Source: JBEIGE01 sp040382055
Lineage (GTDB): Bacteria > Pseudomonadota > Gammaproteobacteria > Burkholderiales > Burkholderiaceae_C
Assembly: GCA_040382055.1 (NCBI GenBank)
Contig: JBEIGE010000018.1
Span: 1-64,000, forward strand
DNA length: 64,000 bases
Direction of reading: 5' to 3'
Below the pieces are notes generated by a model. The model did not search any database. It worked only from the letters and a program-made list of their open reading frames with translations, and was not told where the DNA came from. The position numbers and the translations under genes were made by a program. Below, piece after piece: positions 1 through 8,599 of this stretch (positions are counted from its first letter, which is position 1; each line of letters opens with the position of its first letter).

Positions 1-3000
1 CGGCTTTGAGACAGCGCACAGCTTCTGAGAGCATCTCGTTGTAGAGCTGAAAACCCACTTCCAGCAGATTGCCGCTCTGGTTTTCACCCAGAACCTCTCC
101 GGCACCGCGAATCTCCAGGTCGTGCATGGCCAGGTAAAAGCCGCTGCCCAGTTCTTCCATTTGCTGAATTGCATCCAGCCGCTGCTGCGCCTGTTTGGTC
201 AGGCTTTCCAGGTCGGGCACCATCAGGTAAGCGTAGGCCTGGTGGTGGCTGCGGCCCACACGGCCGCGAAGCTGATGCAGTTGCGCCAGGCCAAACTTGT
301 CGGCGCGGCTCATCACAATGGTGTTGGCGGTGGGCACATCAATGCCGGTTTCAATGATGGTGGAGCACAGCAACAGGTTGTAGCGCTGGGCCACAAAGTC
401 ACGCATCACCGACTCCAGCTGCCGCTCGGGCATCTGGCCGTGAGCCACGGCAATGCGCGCCTCGGGTAACAGTTCTTCCAGCTTGGCACGCCGGTTCTCG
501 ATGGTTTCCACCTCGTTGTGCAGAAAGTAAATTTGCCCGCCGCGTTTGAGCTCGCGCAGCACGGCCTCGCGGATCACCCCATTGCCCTCGGTGCGCACAA
601 AGGTCTTGATGGCCAGGCGACGTTGCGGAGCGGTGGCAATCACACTCAAATCTCTCAGCCCCTCCAGCGCCATGCCCAGAGTTCGCGGAATGGGCGTGGC
701 CGTGAGTGTAAGCACGTCGACTTCTGCACGCATGGCTTTCATCGCTTCTTTGTGGCGCACCCCAAAGCGATGTTCTTCGTCGATGATCAGCAGCCCCAGA
801 TTTTTGAAATGGGTGTCCTTGCTGAGCAATTTATGGGTGCCCACCACAATGTCTACCGTGCCGTCGGCGATGCCTTTCATCGCAGCGGTGATTTCTTTGG
901 CTGAGCGGAACCGGCTCATTTCTGCCACTTTCACTGGCCAGCGGCTGAAACGGTCAACCAGGGTCTGGTAGTGCTGTTCAGCTAGCAGGGTGGTGGGTGC
1001 CAGCAGCGCCACCTGGCGGCCCCCTGTAACCGCAATGAATGCCGCGCGCAGCGCTACCTCGGTCTTGCCGAAGCCAACATCCCCGCAGATCAGCCTGTCC
1101 ATGGGGCGGGGTGAAATCATGTCCTGAATCACGGCGTGAATGGCCGCGCGCTGGTCGGCTGTTTCCTCAAAGCCGAAATCATTGGCAAACACCTCGTAGT
1201 CATGGGGTGAGTAACGGAACGGGTGGCCTTCGCGGGCGGCGCGGCGGGCGAAGATGTTGAGCAGTTCGGCCGCAGCATCACGGATTTGTTCGGCTGCACG
1301 GCGCTTGGCTTTATCCCATTGGCCCGAGCCCAGACGGTGCAGGGGGGCTTCATCGGCACTGACGCCGGTGTAGCGGCTGATTTGCTGCAATTGGCTCACC
1401 GGCACATACAGGGTGGCTTTATCCGCATATTCAATATGCAAAAACTCCTGCATTTCCTCGGTGCCGTTGTCCAGCATTTGCCCCACACCCATATTCACCA
1501 GACCCCGGTAACGTCCAATGCCATGGGCTGAATGAACCACAGGGTCGCCCAGATTGAGCTCACTGAGGTCTTTGATCAGCGCTTCAACATCGCTCACCTG
1601 CTCCTGTTTTTTGCGCCTGCGGGTGGTCGGACCGGCCGAGAACAGCTCGGTCTCTGTCACGAAATCAATGCCGGCTTCCAACCACGAAAAGCCGGTGTTC
1701 AGCGCTGAGGTGGCAATGCCAATTTTTTCGCTGCTGGTTTGGAAATCAAGCAGAGAGTCAAACACCGGCGGGCTTAAGTGGCTGGCCCGCAAAAAGTCCA
1801 GCAAGCTGGTTTGCCGGCCATCACTTTCAGCCAGCAGCAAAACACGCTGCGATGTGTGACGAATATGGTTTTTCAGCTGGGTCAAGGGATCTTCTGCTGC
1901 GCGCATCACCGCCAATGGCGGCAAGGCAGAAAACTCCTCAAATTCAGATGTTCTTGCGCTGGTTGAAGCCTGCGCTGTAGCGTCAACCGGCTCAGTCCTG
2001 CCCGGTCTGATGGACAGTTGGGCGTAGTCATTGGCCCGCGCATAAAACTGGTCCATGCCCAGAAACAGAGACTCGGGCGCAAGCGCGGGTCGCTCCGGAT
2101 CACCCTGGGCCAGGCGAAAACGGTCTTTGGCGCTCTGCCAGAAGCGTTGAATGCTGGGCTCCAGGTCGCCATGCAGAACCAGCGTGGCGTTTTTCCCCAA
2201 ATAGTCAAAGACGGTGGCGGTCTCGTCAAAGAAAAGTGGCAGGTAGTACTCAATGCCGGCGGTGGCCACGCCATTGCCCATATCTTTGTAAATACGGCTT
2301 TTGGTGGGGTCGCCTTCCAGCATTTCGCGCCAGCGTTTTCGAAAGCCTTTGCGCGAGGCTTCGTCCATCGGGAACTCATGGCCGGGCAGCAAGCGCACTT
2401 CGGGCACCGGGTACAGGCTGCGCTGGCTGTCGGGGTCAAACGTGCGGATGGAATCAATCTCGTTGTCGAACAGGTCGACCCGGTACGGCACCGCTGAGCC
2501 CATGGGGAACAGGTCAATCAGTCCGCCGCGCACGGCGTATTCCCCGGGGCTCACCACCTGGGAGACATGGTTGTAACCCGCCAGACTGAGCTGCGCCTTG
2601 AGTTGTGCCTCGTTGAGTTGCTGCTTGACCTTGAACTCAAAGGTACAACCCGCCAGAAAGCTGGGCGGTGCCAGACGGTAAAGCGCTGTTGTAGCGGGCA
2701 TGACCACCACATCCGCGGCTTCACCCCCCCCGCGCAACTGGTTGCCGTGCCGGTACAAACGCCACAAGGTGGCCAGACGCTCGCTGATCAAATCCTGATG
2801 CGGCGAAAACGTGTCATAAGGCAGCGTTTCCCAGTCCGGGAAAAGGGCGCATCGCAAATCCGGAGCAAAAAATGCAATTTCATCAATCAGGCGCTGGGCA
2901 TCGGTGGCCTCAGCCGTCACGATGGTGGTGATCTGTCCGTTGGTTTTTTCCCGTTGTGCCAGCGTGGCCAACATCAGCGAGTCTGCCGATCCCACCGGAC

Positions 3001-3046
3001 GGGGCAGGGTGTAGCGTTTGCTGGCCAGAAGTTTGGGGAGTTGCAT
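1..3046 (-). CDS. mfd: Transcription-repair coupling factor Mfd, partial (C-terminus beyond the window)
   Basis: Mfd is a DNA translocase that removes RNA polymerase stalled at lesions and recruits UvrA. Reading the minus strand from the ATG at 3046 gives about 1015 codons without a stop. The order is an N-terminal UvrB-like module, a CarD-like polymerase-interaction domain near residues 490-560 (LGDPVVHSAHGIGRYRG), then a helicase core with Walker A GDVGFGKTE near residue 655 and a DEEH box near residue 753, followed by the LRGRVGRS motif of helicase motif VI. The usual length is about 1150 residues, so roughly 130-140 C-terminal residues are missing at the window edge. It is divergent from ispD, and a strong hairpin lies in its leader. 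Confidence 0.97.
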   Translation of the reverse strand, partial: MQLPKLLASKRYTLPRPVGSADSLMLATLAQREKTNGQITTIVTAEATDAQRLIDEIAFFAPDLRCALFPDWETLPYDTFSPHQDLISERLATLWRLYRHGNQLRGGGEAADVVVMPATTALYRLAPPSFLAGCTFEFKVKQQLNEAQLKAQLSLAGYNHVSQVVSPGEYAVRGGLIDLFPMGSAVPYRVDLFDNEIDSIRTFDPDSQRSLYPVPEVRLLPGHEFPMDEASRKGFRKRWREMLEGDPTKSRIYKDMGNGVATAGIEYYLPLFFDETATVFDYLGKNATLVLHGDLEPSIQRFWQSAKDRFRLAQGDPERPALAPESLFLGMDQFYARANDYAQLSIRPGRTEPVDATAQASTSARTSEFEEFSALPPLAVMRAAEDPLTQLKNHIRHTSQRVLLLAESDGRQTSLLDFLRASHLSPPVFDSLLDFQTSSEKIGIATSALNTGFSWLEAGIDFVTETELFSAGPTTRRRKKQEQVSDVEALIKDLSELNLGDPVVHSAHGIGRYRGLVNMGVGQMLDNGTEEMQEFLHIEYADKATLYVPVSQLQQISRYTGVSADEAPLHRLGSGQWDKAKRRAAEQIRDAAAELLNIFARRAAREGHPFRYSPHDYEVFANDFGFEETADQRAAIHAVIQDMISPRPMDRLICGDVGFGKTEVALRAAFIAVTGGRQVALLAPTTLLAEQHYQTLVDRFSRWPVKVAEMSRFRSAKEITAAMKGIADGTVDIVVGTHKLLSKDTHFKNLGLLIIDEEHRFGVRHKEAMKAMRAEVDVLTLTATPIPRTLGMALEGLRDLSVIATAPQRRLAIKTFVRTEGNGVIREAVLRELKRGGQIYFLHNEVETIENRRAKLEELLPEARIAVAHGQMPERQLESVMRDFVAQRYNLLLCSTIIETGIDVPTANTIVMSRADKFGLAQLHQLRGRVGRSHHQAYAYLMVPDLESLTKQAQQRLDAIQQMEELGSGFYLAMHDLEIRGAGEVLGENQSGNLLEVGFQLYNEMLSEAVRCLKA

Positions 3047-3074
3047 GGGGTGTGGTTATATTGGCCAAATAGAA

Positions 3075-3105
3075 AACACCCCCCGATAGAGAATCGGGGG
3101 GTGTT
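3075..3105 (-). promoter_or_regulatory. Perfect 13-bp hairpin in the mfd leader
   Basis: An exact inverted repeat of 13 bases (arms 3075-3087 and 3093-3105, 5-base loop) sits 28 bases upstream of the mfd start. Read on the minus strand the GC-rich stem is followed by a partly T-rich run (TTTTCTATTT), so it resembles a terminator or attenuator acting on mfd transcription. It could instead be a binding site in the divergent mfd/ispD promoter region. Confidence 0.5.
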
Positions 3106-3202
3106 CATCAAGGCCGCCCAGATTTTAACGCAGGGGAGGCAATTCAGGGCGCCATCGGGGCATGCGCTAGGCATAGTCCTCCACCTAAAATAACGCCACA
3201 TC

Positions 3203-3958
3203 ATGCTTAAAGCCACGCCCCCAACCCAGCCGCAACAGCCTGCATCTGAGCCCCAGGCCCGTTGTTGGGCCTTAATTCCCTGCGCTGGCAGTGGCTCCAG
3301 GGCCGGCACGCCCAGTCCAAAGCAATACCAGATGCTGGCCGGTCAACCCCTGGTCATGCACACCCTGGCGGCCTTTGGCAAGGTTTCAGCAATCGTCTCT
3401 ACCCTTGTGGTTGTGGCACCAGGAGATACTTTTTTTGACCGGTCTGAAACTCCTCTTTTGATAGCTAAATGTGGAGGTTCTACAAGGGCTTTGAGCGTTT
3501 TTAATGGTTTGTCCCAGCTGCTGGACCTGGGTGCTCAACCCTCAGACTGGGTTTTGGTCCACGATGCCGCGCGCTGCCTGATTGAACCCGGCCAGATTCT
3601 TGCCTTGATAGAAGCCTGCCGTGAGGATGAAGTGGGTGGGCTGCTGGCCCACAAACTGCCCGACACCCTGACGCAGGAAGCTGCAGGCCGGGTATCTGCC
3701 ACACTCGATCGCAGCGACAAATGGCTGGCTCAGACGCCCCAGATGTTCCGTATCGGACAGCTGCGCCAGGCCCTTGCGCAGGCCTCAGACCAGGTAACCG
3801 ACGAAGCCAGTGCCATGGAGCACCTGGGCCTGGCACCCAGACTGGTAAGCGGCAGCGCACAGAACTTCAAGGTGACCTACCCCGAAGACTTTGCCCTGGC
3901 TCAAGCGGTGTTGCTAAGCCGGCAGCAACCCCAAGTGGCAGTGCCTGATGTGCGGTGA
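3203..3958 (+). CDS. ispD: 2-C-methyl-D-erythritol 4-phosphate cytidylyltransferase
   Basis: IspD transfers CMP from CTP to methylerythritol phosphate, the third step of the MEP isoprenoid pathway. The 251-residue protein has the nucleotide-binding loop IPCAGSGSRAG (residues 25-35) followed by PKQY, the VHDAARCL motif in the middle, and the TDEASAME segment near the C-terminus. It carries about 20 extra N-terminal residues rich in Pro and Gln before the family core; a later start cannot be excluded. It is followed after 27 bases by ispF, the usual proteobacterial pairing, and the two are likely co-transcribed. Confidence 0.96.
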   Translation: MLKATPPTQPQQPASEPQARCWALIPCAGSGSRAGTPSPKQYQMLAGQPLVMHTLAAFGKVSAIVSTLVVVAPGDTFFDRSETPLLIAKCGGSTRALSVFNGLSQLLDLGAQPSDWVLVHDAARCLIEPGQILALIEACREDEVGGLLAHKLPDTLTQEAAGRVSATLDRSDKWLAQTPQMFRIGQLRQALAQASDQVTDEASAMEHLGLAPRLVSGSAQNFKVTYPEDFALAQAVLLSRQQPQVAVPDVR

Positions 3959-3985
3959 GTTGAATAACAGAGAAAGATTAAACAC

Positions 3986-4471
3986 ATGACGGTCTGTCAT
4001 TTCAAAATTGGCGAGGGCTGGGACGTGCATGCCCTGGTGGCAGGGCGCAAACTAATCATCGGCGGCGTCGATATCCCTTTCCATTTGGGTCTGCTGGGCC
4101 ATTCCGATGCCGATGTGCTGCTGCACGCCATCACCGACGCCTTGCTGGGGGCGGCGGGATTAGGCGACATTGGTCGTCACTTTCCCGACACCGACGCCCA
4201 ATTCAAGGGAGCCAATTCGACAATGTTGCTATCGGAAGTGGCCGCAAAAGTGCGTGAACTCGGCTGGCAGATCGGCAATGTGGATTGCACCGTCATTGCG
4301 CAGGCACCCAAGCTGGCCCCCTTTATCAGCGCCATTAGCTTAAGTGTCTCAAGCGTTCTTGGCGTTGGGCTGGATCAGGTCAATGTCAAGGCCAAGACCG
4401 CTGAAAAACTCGGCCCGGTTGGCTTGGGCCAAAGCATTGAGGCGCGAGCTGTTGCGCTTCTTTTTCGGTAG
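3986..4471 (+). CDS. ispF: 2-C-methyl-D-erythritol 2,4-cyclodiphosphate synthase
   Basis: IspF cyclises CDP-methylerythritol phosphate to MEcDP with loss of CMP. The 161-residue length is normal for this trimeric enzyme. Visible hallmarks are GWDVHAL (metal ligands D13 and H15), the LGHSDADVLLHAITDALLGA stretch starting near residue 37 with a further metal-binding His, and the KAKTAEKLG motif near the C-terminus. It follows ispD and converges on the dehydrogenase gene at 4539-5309. Confidence 0.97.
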   Translation: MTVCHFKIGEGWDVHALVAGRKLIIGGVDIPFHLGLLGHSDADVLLHAITDALLGAAGLGDIGRHFPDTDAQFKGANSTMLLSEVAAKVRELGWQIGNVDCTVIAQAPKLAPFISAISLSVSSVLGVGLDQVNVKAKTAEKLGPVGLGQSIEARAVALLFR

Positions 4472-4502
4472 CCCAGATAAAAACCATACCAAGCCGTGAT
4501 GC

Positions 4503-4522
4503 GCTCGTTGCGTCCCACGAGC
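4503..4522. terminator. Weak hairpin between convergent genes
   Basis: A 6-bp inverted repeat (GCTCGT/ACGAGC, 8-base loop) lies in the 67-base gap between ispF and the convergent dehydrogenase gene. It lacks a T-tract, so a terminator role rests mainly on its position. Confidence 0.25.
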
Positions 4523-4538
4523 AACTCAATCGGGAATC

Positions 4539-5309
4539 TTACTGCGCAACCCAACCGCCATCCATGTTCCAGGCCACTCCACGCACGTTGTTGGCTGCCG
4601 GGGAGCAGAAAAACACCGCCAGTTCGCCCAGTTCATCCGGCGTGGTGAATTGCATGGAGGGTTCTTTATCCCCCAGCAGGATATTTTTGGCTTCTTCGTT
4701 TGAAATGCCAAGGCTGGCAGCTTTGGCATCCACCTGTTTTTGCACCATGGGTGTCAGCACCCAGCCGGGGCAAATGGCATTGCAGGTAATGCCGCTGTTG
4801 GCGTTTTCGAGCGCTGTGACTTTGGTCAGCCCCACAATGCCGTGCTTGGCTGCCACATAAGCAGACTTTTCCGCTGAGGCCACCAGGCCGTGGACAGACG
4901 CGATGTTGATGATGCGACCCCAGTTGTTTTTCTGCATGGCCGGCAAGGCCAGACGGCTGGCGTGAAAGGCGCTGGACAGGTTGATGGCAATGATGGCGTC
5001 CCAGCGTTCAGCCGGGAAATTCTCAACGCGCGCCACATGCTGAATACCTGCGTTGTTCACCAGAATATCGACAGTTCCGAACTGCTTGGCGGCCTCATTC
5101 ATCATGTCGCTGATGTCACCGGGTTTGCTCATATCCGCACCGTGGTAGAGCACATTCACACCCAAAGCGGCAATCTCTGCTTTGGGCCCATCCACATCGC
5201 CAAAACCGTTCATCACAATATTGGCACCTTGGCGGGCCAAGGCCTTGGCTATCCCCAAGCCAATTCCACTGGTGGAACCTGTAACAAGCGCAGTTTTTCC
5301 TTTGAGCAT
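4539..5309 (-). CDS. D-3-hydroxybutyrate dehydrogenase (SDR family)
   Basis: A classical short-chain dehydrogenase of 256 residues that most resembles NAD-dependent D-3-hydroxybutyrate dehydrogenase, which oxidises hydroxybutyrate from polyhydroxybutyrate breakdown to acetoacetate. It shows the cofactor loop TGSTSGIG (about residues 10-17), NNAG, Ser138 in NIASVHG and the YVAAK active site (Tyr151, Lys155). The C-terminus FCSPAANNVRG..W.MDGGW is typical of this subgroup. The start at 5309 is preferred over a further-upstream in-frame codon because GGAGAA precedes it at proper spacing. PhaR in the same window fits a PHB-storing cell. Acetoacetyl-CoA reductase is less likely from the C-terminus. 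Confidence 0.85.
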   Translation of the reverse strand: MLKGKTALVTGSTSGIGLGIAKALARQGANIVMNGFGDVDGPKAEIAALGVNVLYHGADMSKPGDISDMMNEAAKQFGTVDILVNNAGIQHVARVENFPAERWDAIIAINLSSAFHASRLALPAMQKNNWGRIINIASVHGLVASAEKSAYVAAKHGIVGLTKVTALENANSGITCNAICPGWVLTPMVQKQVDAKAASLGISNEEAKNILLGDKEPSMQFTTPDELGELAVFFCSPAANNVRGVAWNMDGGWVAQ

Positions 5310-5385
5310 GGGTTTTCTCCGGCAAACCAAATGAATGGCGGTGGTGATTGAATTAGGATTCTGTCATTATCTCAACAGAAATGAC

Positions 5386-6306
5386 ATGACTGAACCTACC
5401 CTTCATTACATTGACTGCCCCGACACTCGGGCAGGTCACAAGATGGCTTATTGGCAATGGGGCAATCCACAGGCCGGTCATGTGGTGCTCTGTGTGCATG
5501 GCTTGTCCCGCCAGGGGCGTGACTTTGATGTACTGGCACAAGCCTTGTGTGCGGCTAAACCAGGTGATGTTCGGGTTATCTGCCCTGATGTCGCCGGTCG
5601 CGGTAAAAGTGACTGGTTAGAAGACCCTATGGGCTACCAAATCCCGGTTTACGCAGTGGACATGCTGGCATTGATCAATTGTCTGGCACCTGCCACGCTG
5701 GACTGGGTGGGCACCAGCATGGGCGGCCTGATTGGTATTGGGGTGTGTGGCCAGCAGGGTTTGAGCGCAGACCACAAACTGCCAGGTATGGGGACCCCTG
5801 TCCGACGCCTGGTGCTCAACGATGTGGGCCCGGTGATCGAGTGGACGGCTTTACAGCGCATCGGCACTTACCTGGGTATGCCTGTGCGGTTTGAATCGGT
5901 GGAGCAGGCTTGCGACATGCTCAGCACAATTTCAGCTACCTTCGGCCCGCACACACCGGCGCAATGGCTTGCGCTGTCTCGACCCATGGTCAAGCCGGCA
6001 GACGACGGTAAAGGTTATGTGCTGCACTACGACCCGTCCATTGCGGTTCCTTTTCGTTCCGTCAGGTCCGAGGACGCTGCGGCTTCTGAGGCTACCTTGT
6101 GGCATCTCTACGATGCGATCAGGTCGCGCACGCTGCTGACCCGGGGTGCGCAATCGGATCTGCTGTCTTCTACAACAGCGCTGGCCATGACCCAACGCGG
6201 GCCGCGCGCCCGACTGGTGGAATTTGACGGTGTTGGTCATGCCCCGACCTTTGTGCCGGATGATCAGGTCAAGGTGGTGACTGATTTCCTGATCTCAGAG
6301 CCTTGA
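5386..6306 (+). CDS. Alpha/beta hydrolase
   Basis: A 306-residue alpha/beta-hydrolase fold protein. It has an HGLSRQGRDF oxyanion region, the nucleophile elbow GTSMGG with Ser as nucleophile, and a C-terminal GVGHAP carrying the catalytic His. Substrate cannot be read from the sequence. The ATG at 5386 is chosen because the in-frame codons upstream add residues with no family likeness. It is divergent from the hydroxybutyrate dehydrogenase and ends 7 bases before relA, so the two may be co-transcribed. Confidence 0.85.
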   Translation: MTEPTLHYIDCPDTRAGHKMAYWQWGNPQAGHVVLCVHGLSRQGRDFDVLAQALCAAKPGDVRVICPDVAGRGKSDWLEDPMGYQIPVYAVDMLALINCLAPATLDWVGTSMGGLIGIGVCGQQGLSADHKLPGMGTPVRRLVLNDVGPVIEWTALQRIGTYLGMPVRFESVEQACDMLSTISATFGPHTPAQWLALSRPMVKPADDGKGYVLHYDPSIAVPFRSVRSEDAAASEATLWHLYDAIRSRTLLTRGAQSDLLSSTTALAMTQRGPRARLVEFDGVGHAPTFVPDDQVKVVTDFLISEP

Positions 6307-6313
6307 AATCTGC

Positions 6314-8575
6314 ATGAAAAGTCAGGCCGAAAGCCCGTCCCCGCTATCTTCACGAGCCGACGTGATCGGCCTGACCGCAGGTTCAACAGACACCACCCAC
6401 GCCTTGGAGCGTGCCCGCGCGTTTGCCGAACCCCTGCTGGCCGGTGAAACTCTCTACACCGGGGAGAACACCCTGGCCCATGCAGACGCTGTCTGCAATA
6501 TCCTGAAAACGATAGGCGGTTCTGAAGCCATGCAGGCCGCAAGTTATCTGGTTTACGCCTGTGACCACCTGAACAAGCCTCACGAGGTCATCCTCAAGGC
6601 TTTTGGCGAGAATTTTGCCGACCTGGCGCTGGAAACCACCAAGCTGGTGCGCGTACAGCAACAGGCGCGTGTAGCCCAACTGGCAGCGGCACGTTCGGGC
6701 ACCGCCGTGCCAATGGCGCAAACAGCCGTGGTTCAGACGGAGAACGTGCGCAAAATGCTGCTGGCCTTTTCCCGCGATTTGCGGGTGGTCATGCTGCGCC
6801 TGGCCTCACGCCTGCAAACCTTGCGCTACTTTGCCGCCAGCAAGCTCGCTGTGCCACCCGGACTGGCCGCAGAGTCGATCCATGTTTTTGCCCCTTTGGC
6901 CAACCGTCTGGGAATCTGGGAAATCAAGTGGGAAATGGAAGATTTGTCCTTCCGGTTTTTGCAGCCCGACACCTACCGCCAGATCGCCAGTCTGTTGGAT
7001 GAAAAACGTACCGAACGCGAGCTGTATGTGGCGCATTTGCGCGACCAGCTGAGTGACCAATTGCGCGATTTGGGCATCCAAGCGCAGGTGCAGGGTCGGC
7101 CCAAACACATCTACAGCATCTTCAAGAAAATGCGCGGGAAGTCTTTGGACTTTGATCAGGTCTATGACATTCGGGCTTTGCGCATTGTTGTTCAATCCGT
7201 TCCCGACTGTTATGCCGCGTTGAGCTGGGTGCATAGCCAGTTTGTACCGCTGACCGACGAGTTTGACGACTATATTGCCAAGCCCAAAAGCAACGGCTAC
7301 CAGTCCCTGCACACCATTGTGCGCAACACCGCTGGGCAAGCCATTGAAATCCAGATTCGCACACAGGCCATGCATGCTCACGCCGAGCATGGCGTAGCCG
7401 CCCACTGGGCCTACAAGGAGGCCGGCGCCAAAGGCTATTCAGGGGTGTCTGCCAGCGGCGACTATGACGCCAAGATTGCCGTGCTTCGCCAACTGCTGGC
7501 CTGGGAGCGGGATTTATCGGGTCAACCCGGCTCTGACCCTCACGCTTCGAAGGTGCAGGACGCAAGTGCCCAAACGGTGATGGATGATCGCATCTATGTG
7601 CTGACCCCGGATGCAGCCATCATCGAGCTTCCCCGGGGCGCAACCACCATTGACTTTGCTTACAGCGTTCACACCAGCCTGGGGCACCGCTGCCGGGGCG
7701 CGCGTGTGGACGGTGCCATGGTGCCACTCAATACCCCGCTCAAAAACGGTCAGACGGTAGAGGTGGTGGCCGCCAAAGAGGGGGGGCCCTCGCGTGACTG
7801 GCTCAACCCGGAACTGGGCTATTTGGTCAGCCACCGGGCCCGCACCAAGGTGCGCGCCTGGTTCAATGCCCTGGCGATGGACGAAACGGTGGCCAAAGGC
7901 CGCGAAGCGGTTGAAAAACTGCTGCAGCGTGAGGGCAGAACCGCCATGAAACTGGTCGATCTGGCCAGCCAACTGGGCTTTAACTCGGCCGAAGCGCTGT
8001 TTGAAGTGGTGGGCAAAGACGAATTTTCCTTGCGCAACATCGAAATTCTGCTGCGACCACCCGAACCCGCTCAAGCCGATGATGAGCCCTTGCTCAAGAA
8101 AGCCCGTGAGCACGGTCATTTCGGCAAGGGCGGTGTACTGGTCGTGGGGCTGGACTCGTTGATGACGCAGTTGGCCAAATGCTGCAAGCCGGCACCCCCA
8201 GACCTGATCAGCGGTTTTGTCACCAAAGGCAAGGGCGTGAGCGTGCATAGGCTTGACTGTCCCAACCTGAGCAATATGGTCAAACGCAGTGGTGACCGTT
8301 TGATCGAGGTTCAGTGGGGCAGTGCCAATGGCAAAGAAGCCCCCGTTTATCCGGTGGATGTAACGGTTCAAGCCAATGACCGCCAGGGGCTGTTACGCGA
8401 TATTTCCGAGGTGTTTACCAAAGAAAAAATGAATGTCATCGAAGTTCAAACCCAATCTGTCAAGGGCACGGCGTGGATGACCTTTACGGTGGAGGTCAGT
8501 GAGTCCGGGCGGCTGAACAAGGTGCTGGGCTTGGTGTCGGACTTGCGTGGTGTGGTTTCTGCCCGACGCCGCTAA
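6314..8575 (+). CDS. relA: (p)ppGpp synthetase, RelA type
   Basis: RelA makes (p)ppGpp on ribosomes stalled with uncharged tRNA. The 753-residue protein has a degenerate N-terminal HD region: the expected His-Asp pair is replaced around residues 80-86 (VYACDHLN). The synthetase domain spans about residues 250-380 (GRPKHIYSIF at 261-270, and EFDDY at 316-320). The EFDD motif is characteristic of monofunctional RelA; bifunctional enzymes have RxKD. A TGS domain follows at about 427-487, then the conserved KCCKP cysteines near 625, and a C-terminal ACT domain. A hydrolase/synthetase (SpoT) gene is expected elsewhere. Confidence 0.95.
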   Translation: MKSQAESPSPLSSRADVIGLTAGSTDTTHALERARAFAEPLLAGETLYTGENTLAHADAVCNILKTIGGSEAMQAASYLVYACDHLNKPHEVILKAFGENFADLALETTKLVRVQQQARVAQLAAARSGTAVPMAQTAVVQTENVRKMLLAFSRDLRVVMLRLASRLQTLRYFAASKLAVPPGLAAESIHVFAPLANRLGIWEIKWEMEDLSFRFLQPDTYRQIASLLDEKRTERELYVAHLRDQLSDQLRDLGIQAQVQGRPKHIYSIFKKMRGKSLDFDQVYDIRALRIVVQSVPDCYAALSWVHSQFVPLTDEFDDYIAKPKSNGYQSLHTIVRNTAGQAIEIQIRTQAMHAHAEHGVAAHWAYKEAGAKGYSGVSASGDYDAKIAVLRQLLAWERDLSGQPGSDPHASKVQDASAQTVMDDRIYVLTPDAAIIELPRGATTIDFAYSVHTSLGHRCRGARVDGAMVPLNTPLKNGQTVEVVAAKEGGPSRDWLNPELGYLVSHRARTKVRAWFNALAMDETVAKGREAVEKLLQREGRTAMKLVDLASQLGFNSAEALFEVVGKDEFSLRNIEILLRPPEPAQADDEPLLKKAREHGHFGKGGVLVVGLDSLMTQLAKCCKPAPPDLISGFVTKGKGVSVHRLDCPNLSNMVKRSGDRLIEVQWGSANGKEAPVYPVDVTVQANDRQGLLRDISEVFTKEKMNVIEVQTQSVKGTAWMTFTVEVSESGRLNKVLGLVSDLRGVVSARRR

Positions 8576-8599
8576 TGTTTGCTGCTTTGCGGCCTGGGC

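Noticed and set aside
122..2589. Several plus-strand frames of 60-200 codons across the first 2.6 kb
   Set aside because: They are antisense shadows of mfd, whose minus-strand frame is continuous and carries all family motifs.
3435..3515. Possible intergenic-type repeat inserted in ispD (GATAGCTAAATG...AAGGGCTTTGAGCG)
   Set aside because: It resembles repeats seen in related genomes, but the translated segment aligns with the normal IspD pattern CGGSTRALSVFNGL, so it is coding sequence.
7514..8371. 285-codon minus-strand frame inside relA
   Set aside because: Antisense to the TGS/ACT part of relA, with no domain likeness or ribosome-binding site.
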